Of a DNA stretch of 5,335 nt, positions 1-4,748 are shown one piece after another. The notes under the pieces were generated by a model. That model worked only from the letters and a program-made list of their open reading frames with translations. It searched no databases and was not told the DNA's origin. The number at the start of each line of letters is the position of its first letter. Within the stretch, counting starts at the first letter, position 1. Source of the stretch: Leucobacter sp. (GTDB taxonomy: Bacteria; Actinomycetota; Actinomycetes; Actinomycetales; Microbacteriaceae); the NCBI GenBank assembly GCA_012510755.1, contig JAAZHL010000077.1, positions 1 through 5,335 on the forward strand. Reading direction: 5' to 3'. Made by a program: the position numbers and the translations under genes.

Positions 1-323
1 CGTGCGAGGCACGTCAAGACCGTGCGACAACGACGACTTGGCTGCTATCGAAATCAGCCGATCGCTTTACTGCAACGGTGGGCATTCCCGACGACGGCAC
101 TGCGGGCGCGAGTGCCGCATATAGTGTGCTGCTCGATGGCGCGATTGTGCACGAGGGTGTGGCAGCCTTCGGCGAAGCCACCGCTGTTGACTTGCCGGTC
201 AGTGGCGCTTCGCAACTGGCGATGCGCATCGAGCCTATTACGGGCGAGCGCATCGACGTTGCCTTTGGTGCGGCGATGTTACACGGCTCTGAAGACGGCA
301 TCACCAGGTTGGTGACACGTTGA
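1..323 (+). CDS. NPCBM/NEW2-like domain protein, C-terminal part (5' end outside window)
   Basis: The reading frame is open from the left edge (first full codon at 3) to a TGA at 321-323, giving 106 residues of an incomplete protein. The pattern RFTATVGIPDDGTAG, then YSVLLDGAIVHEG, then VDLPVSGASQLAMRIEPI fits the second half of an NPCBM/NEW2 domain. That is a beta-sandwich first named from glycosidases and found in many actinobacterial surface and signalling proteins: an 'F-A-x-VG-DD' strand, a 'VLxDG' strand and a 'VSGAxxLxLxI' strand. The domain lies at the very C-terminus with only a short tail. A GTG at 78 could be read as a start, but it would cut the domain in half, so the gene very likely begins upstream of the window. 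The stop overlaps the TTG start of the next gene, which indicates one transcript and coupled translation. The domain call comes from pattern memory, not a search. Catalytic or other domains, if any, would be upstream. Confidence 0.65.
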   Translation, partial: CEARQDRATTTTWLLSKSADRFTATVGIPDDGTAGASAAYSVLLDGAIVHEGVAAFGEATAVDLPVSGASQLAMRIEPITGERIDVAFGAAMLHGSEDGITRLVTR

Positions 324-2824
324 ACCTGCGGCGGACGATCTCGGCTGTTGTGGTCGCCGGGTTAGCGCTTGGCCTCTCAACTCTGGCTAATGCGACAGCG
401 GTTGCGGTGCCCACCGTCAGCACAGTGGTGAACCCGCCAGCTCTCAACCATCATCTCTCCGTTCAGCCGCAGATTGGCTCTGGTGAGACTGAAGGTTTTG
501 ACGCGGCCGACGTTGGTATTGACGCGCGCACAGGGGGTGACGCCAGCGATCAGATTGCGCCGTTGATCGTGGCACTCGATCTCTCGGGCTCCATGAACGA
601 TGATGATGGCAACAGCATGATCAAATTGAGCGGCGCGAAGAGGGCGGTGAATGAAGTCATTCAGGGCCTTGCCGCTCAACAGCCCTTTGGCGTGTGGACC
701 TACCCGGCGGCAACTGACAATTGCAGCCCAGGGCAGTTTGCGATTGCTCCGGGCCCGGTAACAGACAAGGTCGGTGCGATTGCTGCTGTGGATGGCTTGA
801 CCGCTGACGGTGGCACCCCGACGGGCCCTGCACTTGAGGCTATCGCGGCCTCGCTCAAGTCGAGGGGCAGCCACAGCGCAACTCTGGTGTTGGTATCAGA
901 CGGCGAAAGCAATTGTGGGTCGAACCCATGCGTGGTAGCAAAGGATTTGTTTGCGCAAGGCTTTGAAGTGACCGTGCATACGGTTGGGTTTCGTGTGTCG
1001 GCTGCGGGTCGGGACGAGCTCAACTGTGTTGCCTCTGTCACTGGTGGCAGGTACGTCGATGTCGAAGACAGCGACGACCTTATTGACGCGGTTCGTGAAC
1101 TGACGCGTGCGAAGCTGCGCGTCAGCACCTCCGACGTTGTCGTGTATGAGGCGGCTGGCTCTGCTCAACTCACCGTCACCGTGACCAATACGTCGACCGT
1201 GAGCGCGGCTGATGTGCGGGTGATGCTTGATATTGAGGGCGATCTTCTGGGCGTGAACCGTCTCTTGCGAGTAGGGAATCTGGGCCCCGCCGCGATTGTG
1301 AAGCGAAGCTGGCTGATTAGCCTCAACGACTCGAGTGCAGTGGTGAGCGGCAGCGCTGCAACTGATCGGGTGTTTGAGATGAGCGCGTGGGCGAACAACG
1401 CTGACCGTGTCGCGGTCGAGGCGAGTTTGAAAGCTGCACAGCTGCAGAGCGATCATGACTCGATGCGCCCATACCTCGCTTCTTGGCTGCGTGAACCACT
1501 CGAAGAGGGCCACCCGATTGTGATCATGGGTGACTCGTATTCGTCAGGTGAAGGTACCTTTAGCTACGTGACACCACCGGCCGGAGTGTCGAAGGCATGT
1601 CACCGCAGTGAATACACCTACCTGGTGCAGCAACTTGAGCCCGGCGACATCGTGAATCTGGCGTGCTCTGGCGCAGTGAGTCAACATTTTTCGGGCACTG
1701 GGCGTGACAATACGCCATCACAACTTTCGCAGCTTGAAGCTCTTGAAAAAGCCCCGAGCGCTGTGGTGATGACGATTGGGGGAAATGACATTGGTTTTGC
1801 AGAGATCGTTGAAGAGTGTGTGAAATCGAGTTGCGATACAAATGCCAGGCTCGTTGCTGTGCGCCTGCAGATTGTTGACTGGCTTCGAACCTGGCTGAAG
1901 CCGGTGTACACCGACACCTGGATCACGCTGAACACCCCCGAGCGAGTTGCGCAACGGGGCGGTAAGACCGCGCCAGTGATCGTCTTGGCTTACCCCCAGA
2001 TCACTCATGCGACGAAGTTTGGCGCTTGTGGCACGGTCGACGGCACTGCGGGTCTGAAAGGCATGTTTGGGCCGGGCGAGGTCGCGGTTGCAAACCAGCT
2101 CGCTGCGCGGTTGAATGCCGCGATCAAGGCGGCTGTGGCCGACGCGGTGAGCGAAGGCTTCGAAGTGTATTTTGTTTCGGCGGCTGCCGATGTCGCGCAG
2201 CCAAACCACACAATCTGCGACGATCCTTCGTATCTCAACGGCATTGTCGACTTCGGCAACGCACCCGAATCGGGGCACCCGAATGTGGCGGGATATGCAG
2301 CAGAATCGGGGATCATCATTGCCTGGTCGGAGTCGCAGGCTCGCCTTGACACCTCACGCAAGACCGGCGACTTGAGGGAACGACAAAGCGGTCAGGCACG
2401 TCAGCAATTGTGGGCGACAAAGCCAAAGATTGCGCTTGAAAAATCGTCTCATGCAACACATCGGGTGAGTCGCGGCAGTCCGCTGGTGCTGGTTGGTGCA
2501 GGGTTTGCGCCAGGATCGCCGGTCACTGCGGTGGTGCATTCCTCTCCGGCGGTACTCGGTACCGTGTTGGCTGATCAGCAGGGTGAAGTCACCGTCGAGG
2601 GCACTTTACCTGCGGCCCTCGAACTCGGTCAGCACGTGGTTGTGATGTATGGCTCAGACGTCAGCGGCAACTATTTCGATCAGCGTGCGAGACTGACCGT
2701 TCTTGCGCACCCGCCGGTCTGGGTGCAACTGGGGCTGCCAGCCGCGGGATTGCTCACGATTGTCGCGGGCGCAAGCCTCGTGGTTTGGTGGCGCCGTGGG
2801 CGAACACAGCGCACCGACAGGTAG
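320..2824 (+). CDS. Membrane-anchored VWA-SGNH/GDSL (SEST-type) hydrolase fusion protein
   Basis: This 834-residue surface protein starts at TTG 320, the first start codon after an in-frame stop at 290-292. A signal peptide follows (NLRR, a hydrophobic run at about 8-23, then ANA). Residues about 82-262 are a von Willebrand A domain with a complete metal site: D87-S89-S91 (DLSGS), T166 (GGTPTG) and D194 (SDGES). Residues about 265-370 look like an Ig-like/DUF11-type sandwich. Residues about 398-672 are an SGNH esterase/lipase: S406 in GDSYSSGEG, G451 in ACSGA, N489 in IGGND and H653 in GHPN. The paired cysteines 427/449, 500/505 and 570/633 are typical of secreted SEST-like enzymes. The usual Asp three residues before the His is Glu650. 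Residues about 715-796 resemble a surface Ig-like repeat. A membrane helix (about 799-823) and an RRGR tail anchor the C-terminus. Likely role: ester hydrolysis at the cell surface with metal-dependent adhesion; the substrate is unknown. Confidence 0.9.
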   Translation: MNLRRTISAVVVAGLALGLSTLANATAVAVPTVSTVVNPPALNHHLSVQPQIGSGETEGFDAADVGIDARTGGDASDQIAPLIVALDLSGSMNDDDGNSMIKLSGAKRAVNEVIQGLAAQQPFGVWTYPAATDNCSPGQFAIAPGPVTDKVGAIAAVDGLTADGGTPTGPALEAIAASLKSRGSHSATLVLVSDGESNCGSNPCVVAKDLFAQGFEVTVHTVGFRVSAAGRDELNCVASVTGGRYVDVEDSDDLIDAVRELTRAKLRVSTSDVVVYEAAGSAQLTVTVTNTSTVSAADVRVMLDIEGDLLGVNRLLRVGNLGPAAIVKRSWLISLNDSSAVVSGSAATDRVFEMSAWANNADRVAVEASLKAAQLQSDHDSMRPYLASWLREPLEEGHPIVIMGDSYSSGEGTFSYVTPPAGVSKACHRSEYTYLVQQLEPGDIVNLACSGAVSQHFSGTGRDNTPSQLSQLEALEKAPSAVVMTIGGNDIGFAEIVEECVKSSCDTNARLVAVRLQIVDWLRTWLKPVYTDTWITLNTPERVAQRGGKTAPVIVLAYPQITHATKFGACGTVDGTAGLKGMFGPGEVAVANQLAARLNAAIKAAVADAVSEGFEVYFVSAAADVAQPNHTICDDPSYLNGIVDFGNAPESGHPNVAGYAAESGIIIAWSESQARLDTSRKTGDLRERQSGQARQQLWATKPKIALEKSSHATHRVSRGSPLVLVGAGFAPGSPVTAVVHSSPAVLGTVLADQQGEVTVEGTLPAALELGQHVVVMYGSDVSGNYFDQRARLTVLAHPPVWVQLGLPAAGLLTIVAGASLVVWWRRGRTQRTDR

Positions 2825-2844
2825 GTCATAGCTAGGCTTGTGAA

Positions 2845-2861
2845 GGGTGCGAAGCGCACCC
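2845..2861 (+). terminator. Short stem-loop between the surface-protein gene and the FMN reductase gene
   Basis: GGGTGCG (2845-2851) and CGCACCC (2855-2861) form a perfect 7-bp stem with an AAG loop, 20 nt after the upstream stop codon. A CTTTT run follows only about 9 nt later (2870-2874), so it is not a canonical intrinsic terminator. It could attenuate read-through or act as a 5' leader structure of the next gene. No convincing promoter was found in 2825-2912. Confidence 0.35.
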
Positions 2862-2900
2862 AAATGTGCCCTTTTAGCGTGGGCGTTCGACGAACAGAAA

Positions 2901-2907
2901 GCGAGGG
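2901..2907 (+). promoter_or_regulatory. Ribosome binding site that fixes the FMN reductase start
   Basis: GCGAGGG lies 5 nt before the ATG at 2913. It supports that ATG over an in-frame GTG at 2847, which sits inside the 2845-2861 stem-loop and would add 22 residues without family character. Confidence 0.6.
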
Positions 2908-2912
2908 CCGCT

Positions 2913-3452
2913 ATGAAGATCGGCATCATTACCGGGTCTGTCAGGGCTGTGCGTGCGACCGAGCCGATTGCTCAGTATGTCTATGAGATTGCGGCGCAGC
3001 GTGCCGATGACAACGTGAGCTATGAGCTCATCGATCTCAAGGATTTTGATGTGCCGCTGCTGACGAGCGAGGTGCACCCTATGGCCGCCAACCGGCAGTA
3101 CGACGATGCCAATGTGCAGCGATGGTCAGACGCAATTGGCGCATGCGACGCTTTTGTGTTTGTGACCCCCGAATACAACCATGGCGTGCCGGGTGCGTTC
3201 AAGAACGCTGTCGATGTGCTGGGTTCTGAATGGGTGGGCAAGCCGGTCTCGTTCGTGGGGCACGGCTCGGTCGGTGGGGTGCGTGCGGTTGAACAGTGGC
3301 GCCAAATTCTTTCGAACTTTTCGATGCCGCTGGTTCGCGCTGAACTGAACTTCAACTCGTTCTTCCACATGAAAGACGGGGTGTTTTCACCCGAGCCGCG
3401 GCATGCGGGTGAAGTCGAAGCAATGCTTAAGCAGCTTGAGGGCTTGGTTTAG
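2913..3452 (+). CDS. NADPH-dependent FMN reductase family flavoprotein
   Basis: This 179-residue protein belongs to the flavodoxin-like NADPH-dependent FMN reductase/azoreductase family (PF03358 type), cytoplasmic, moving electrons from NAD(P)H to FMN or to quinones, azo dyes or metals. It begins with beta strand MKIGIITGSVR. The G8-S9-V10-R11 loop with R14 is the flavin-phosphate-binding GSxRxxR element. The strand FVFVTPEYNHG (81-91) contains the conserved PEYN flavin-contact motif, followed by GAFKNAVDVL. GHGSVGGVRAVEQWR (116-130) is the usual third loop of the fold. Length is normal for the family. It lies 88 nt after the surface-protein gene with a hairpin between, so it is probably a separate unit. 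It converges on the SIP-like gene across the 3472-3562 hairpins. The physiological acceptor cannot be told from sequence; a quinone/chromate or ferric-siderophore reductase role is possible. No gene symbol is justified. Confidence 0.9.
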   Translation: MKIGIITGSVRAVRATEPIAQYVYEIAAQRADDNVSYELIDLKDFDVPLLTSEVHPMAANRQYDDANVQRWSDAIGACDAFVFVTPEYNHGVPGAFKNAVDVLGSEWVGKPVSFVGHGSVGGVRAVEQWRQILSNFSMPLVRAELNFNSFFHMKDGVFSPEPRHAGEVEAMLKQLEGLV

Positions 3453-3471
3453 GCAGCAAAAGCTTAATGAG

Positions 3472-3486
3472 GGCTAAAGCTTAGCC
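3472..3486. repeat. Inverted repeat (stem-loop 1 of 3)
   Basis: GGCTAA (3472-3477) and TTAGCC (3481-3486) pair perfectly across an AGC loop, 19 nt after the FMN reductase stop. Read on the minus strand it is followed within about 20 nt by CTTTT, so it could help end transcription arriving from the SIP-like gene. Confidence 0.5.
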
Positions 3487-3490
3487 AGAG

Positions 3491-3546
3491 CTACCGAGAC
3501 GCGGTGCCGCGGTGCAGCATGTGCTGCCGGCGGCACCGCGAGGTAG
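3491..3546. terminator. Long GC-rich stem-loop between convergent genes (stem-loop 2 of 3)
   Basis: CGCGGTGCCGC (3500-3510) and GCGGCACCGCG (3530-3540) form a perfect 11-bp stem. Inside it, GCAGC (3514-3518) pairs with GCTGC (3523-3527) around an ATGT loop. Outside it, CTACC (3491-3495) pairs with GGTAG (3542-3546). It sits between two convergent genes, so a bidirectional terminator is the natural reading. There is no U-run on either side, which is common for actinobacterial terminators. An alternative is a dispersed palindromic repeat. Confidence 0.6.
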
Positions 3547-3547
3547 G

Positions 3548-3562
3548 CTCGCCAGCGGCGAG
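3548..3562. repeat. Inverted repeat (stem-loop 3 of 3)
   Basis: CTCGCC (3548-3553) and GGCGAG (3557-3562) pair perfectly across an AGC loop, one base after the long stem-loop ends. Confidence 0.5.
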
Positions 3563-3592
3563 ATGCCTGCGCATTGAATGCCTGCGAATTGG
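3563..3592. repeat. Imperfect 15-bp tandem repeat
   Basis: ATGCCTGCGCATTGA (3563-3577) is followed directly by ATGCCTGCGAATTGG (3578-3592), 13 of 15 bases identical. It is noncoding, just past the 3' end of the minus-strand SIP-like gene. It may be chance or replication slippage. Confidence 0.45.
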
Positions 3593-3609
3593 TCGGTGAC
3601 CGGAACGAA

Positions 3610-4059
3610 CTACGAGTTTGTTGGCCGAATTGCGGTGAACTCGTTTTCTATTCGACCCCAGTACTCGCACATAATTGGGTTCGACCTGGCGCCCACCCAC
3701 AGCATGAAACTACGCGCTGCGGTCGACTCGGCGCGCACCCATTCGTCTAGCCATGCGTCGACTGCACGTGCGAGCGCTTGACCTGAGCGAATCGTGCAAT
3801 CGCCGGCAGGGTGCGGTCGGTGATGTGGCCGATCGCGCATGATGAAGGTGACGTTAACGTCGACTGGCACATCGATGTGTTGGATCTGCTCTGCCGCTTC
3901 GACTTCGATGAAGAGCTGGCCGTAGCTGTCTATGGGAAGATCGGCACACCACTCAGTGAGGCTCTCGATGTCGCACGCCTCGCCGACTGCCAGTACGCAG
4001 TTGATTGGCTGCGTATCGACGCCCGCGAGGGCGTGCAAATGAGAGTGGAGAGAGTCCAT
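3610..4059 (-). CDS. Small siderophore-interacting protein (SIP C-terminal domain)-like protein
   Basis: This 149-residue protein resembles the C-terminal NAD(P)H-binding half of siderophore-interacting ferric reductases (PF04954 type) and lacks the FAD-binding N-terminal half. The recognisable order is strand and turn CVLAVGEACDIESL (21-34; families have 'vaGDEtalpai'), DSYGQLFIEVE (44-54; 'g.vfiEV'), VNVTFIMRD (68-76; 'v.wl.R'), a helix QALARAVDAWLDEW (94-107), and FMLWVGARSNP (118-128; 'vWvaGE'). Stand-alone SIP-like domains are seen in actinobacteria, and their reaction is not settled. ATG 4057-4059 is the only reasonable start. No strong Shine-Dalgarno is present, but a TAAAAT -10-like hexamer ends 6 nt before it, suggesting a leaderless mRNA. 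It lies 89 nt downstream of the His-rich minus-strand gene and converges with the FMN reductase. Family assignment is by pattern and is moderate; electron transfer to ferric chelates alone would require a partner for FAD. Confidence 0.7.
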   Translation of the reverse strand: MDSLHSHLHALAGVDTQPINCVLAVGEACDIESLTEWCADLPIDSYGQLFIEVEAAEQIQHIDVPVDVNVTFIMRDRPHHRPHPAGDCTIRSGQALARAVDAWLDEWVRAESTAARSFMLWVGARSNPIMCEYWGRIENEFTAIRPTNS

Positions 4060-4063
4060 GGCC

Positions 4064-4082
4064 CTATTTTAGGCACACTTTA
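4064..4082 (-). promoter_or_regulatory. Candidate -10 with overlapping weak DtxR/IdeR-like box upstream of the SIP-like gene
   Basis: Read on the minus strand, TAAAGTGTGCCTAAAATAG matches 12 of 19 positions of the DtxR/IdeR iron-box consensus (TTAGGTTAGSCTAACCTAA), with the core GCCTAA intact. It contains the TAAAAT hexamer (4071-4066), which would place transcription start at or next to the ATG. A GTCAGA hexamer lies 17 nt further upstream as a poor -35. The context (an iron-related gene) favours the box, but 12/19 is weak. Confidence 0.35.
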
Positions 4083-4148
4083 GCAAGATCTGACGAAGTT
4101 TCAGAAAATCTTCAGCATTCTTGGGGGAGCGCCCTGCAGGACTGTGGC

Positions 4149-4658
4149 TTAGCAACACTGACCGTTTTTGGGGGAGTGGCCCCGACCAAAGTGCTCTGCG
4201 CGGCGGCCGCGACCGTGGTGGCGCTTGTGTCCGCCTTGGTGACGGTGCGTGTGTTCGCGCACATGCTCGCGATGCGGGGCCTGGATGAGTGGTAGTGCGT
4301 CACGGCCACCGAATTCCTCGGCGATTTTGTCGAGTGTCTCGAGGGTGATTGCGAGGTCTGCAGCGGACACGGCTGCGTTGATACGCGCCTCGATCGCTCG
4401 GGCCGCCGCTTTAGCCTCGCCTCGTGTTGGGTATTCACTCGCCGTTAGCGCTTTGCGCATCTCGAGTCGAAGTAACTGGCGTGCAAGTCGCATGCGGCCC
4501 ATGAGGCGTCGCTGTGTCGTGCGCTGCCTTGATGCGTGCCTGCAGTGACTTGAGCGCTCGTCGGAAGCGGTCACGTGTGGTGTGGACTGTGCTGATCGGA
4601 CTTCGGGTGATTGCACGTGTGTCGAGTGGTGATTGTGTGATTGTTCTTGGGGGTTCAT
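4149..4658 (-). CDS. Uncharacterised basic protein with His-rich C-terminus, divergent from the MarR regulator
   Basis: I do not recognise this 169-residue protein. ATG 4658 follows an excellent ribosome site (minus-strand AAAGGA, about 6 nt away) and a TTGACA-17-CATACT promoter, so it is surely expressed from the intergenic region. Residues 1-50 are polar and rich in His, Ser, Thr and Gln. Residues about 51-119 are predicted helical and charged (RRLMGRMRLARQLLRLEMRK, then EAKAAARAIEARINAA and ITLETLDKIAEEFGG). Residues 129-161 hold 10 histidines among Arg and Gly (motifs HREHVREHTHRH, HKRHH), and the protein ends in Cys-Cys. There is no signal peptide or membrane segment. The tail suggests metal or nucleic-acid binding; that is inference. 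Codon and residue character of the first third is poor, and a better helix appears in the neighbouring frame (see findings), so the N-terminus may be frame-altered. It shares its control region with the MarR gene. Confidence 0.65.
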   Translation of the reverse strand: MNPQEQSHNHHSTHVQSPEVRSAQSTPHVTASDERSSHCRHASRQRTTQRRLMGRMRLARQLLRLEMRKALTASEYPTRGEAKAAARAIEARINAAVSAADLAITLETLDKIAEEFGGRDALPLIQAPHREHVREHTHRHQGGHKRHHGRGRRAEHFGRGHSPKNGQCC

Positions 4659-4661
4659 GTG

Positions 4662-4669
4662 TTTCCTTT
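4662..4669 (-). promoter_or_regulatory. Strong ribosome binding site of the His-rich gene
   Basis: The minus strand reads AAAGGAAACACATG, with AAAGGA ending about 6 nt before the ATG at 4658. It is the strongest Shine-Dalgarno in the window and fixes this start. Confidence 0.7.
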
Positions 4670-4671
4670 AA

Positions 4672-4731
4672 ATGTAGTGTTACATGTATATGTAGTATGA
4701 CATGTGAATTATTGCATGTCAAGTGTCATGT
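4672..4731. promoter_or_regulatory. Operator-like cluster of ATGT/ACAT repeats between divergent genes
   Basis: Two copies of a 16-mer, ATGTAGTGTTACATGT (4672-4687) and ATGTAGTATGACATGT (4690-4705), are 14/16 identical and 18 bp apart. Each is an ATGT-N6-ACAT inverted repeat; the first extends to ATGTA-N4-TACAT. A second palindrome, TGACATG (4698-4704) with CATGTCA (4715-4721), is perfect over 7 bp around a 10-nt centre. One more CATGT is at 4727-4731. The cluster covers both promoters and is far more AT-rich than the surrounding DNA. The MarR product next door is the likely ligand, giving autoregulation plus control of the His-rich gene. Confidence 0.6.
4694..4722 (-). promoter_or_regulatory. 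Promoter of the His-rich gene
   Basis: On the minus strand TTGACA (4722-4717, perfect -35) is separated by 17 nt from CATACT (4699-4694, 4 of 6 to TATAAT). Transcription would start near 4687, leaving a leader of about 29 nt that contains the ribosome site. The hexamers overlap the ACATGT repeats, so a bound regulator would block it. Confidence 0.55.
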
Positions 4732-4740
4732 AAATATAGA
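4712..4740 (+). promoter_or_regulatory. Candidate promoter of the MarR gene (leaderless)
   Basis: TTGCAT (4712-4717, only 3 of 6 to TTGACA) is followed after 17 nt by TATAGA (4735-4740, 4 of 6 to TATAAT). The ATG at 4749 lies 8 nt after the -10, and no Shine-Dalgarno precedes it, so the transcript probably starts at or next to the initiation codon. Its -35 overlaps the -35 of the opposing promoter. Confidence 0.4.
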
Positions 4741-4748
4741 ATTGACTC

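Noticed and set aside
78..323. GTG 78 as the start of an independent 81-residue protein
   Set aside because: The frame is open to the left edge and the beta-sandwich pattern begins before the GTG (RFTAT), so this is an internal codon of a longer gene.
377..2361. Several minus-strand open frames of 77-205 codons opposite the VWA-SGNH gene
   Set aside because: Low-complexity Arg/Ser/Thr-rich translations typical of antisense frames of a GC-rich gene; no ribosome sites, and the plus strand has recognised domains throughout.
2847..2912. In-frame GTG extension of the FMN reductase by 22 residues
   Set aside because: The GTG lies inside a hairpin, has no ribosome site, and the added residues are not flavodoxin-like. 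ATG 2913 has GAGGG at the right distance and begins with the canonical first strand.
4095..4113. Weak hairpin GAAGTTT / AAATCTTC between the His-rich gene and the SIP-like gene
   Set aside because: Short, AU-rich and with a bulged base. It could be a weak terminator but is not supported enough to list.
4121..4176. Direct repeat TTGGGGGAG at 4121-4129 and 4168-4176
   Set aside because: Nine bases, one copy inside the C-terminal codons of the His-rich gene; likely chance in G-rich DNA.
4005..4295. Plus-strand open frame of 96 codons with a hydrophobic stretch (LCAAAATVVALVSALVTVRVF) resembling a membrane helix
   Set aside because: It spans the 5' end of the SIP-like gene, its promoter and the His-tail of the minus-strand gene. 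The hydrophobic run is the complement of the His/Arg-rich coding region, and no ribosome site precedes it.
4249..4548. Plus-strand open frame of 99 codons opposite the His-rich gene
   Set aside because: Arg/Ser/Ala-rich shadow with no ribosome site; the minus strand has the promoter, the ribosome site and the more protein-like helical core.
4672..4731. CRISPR-like or iteron-like array
   Set aside because: Only two good copies with an 18-bp period and no spacers, placed exactly over divergent promoters; operators explain it better. No replication gene is near.
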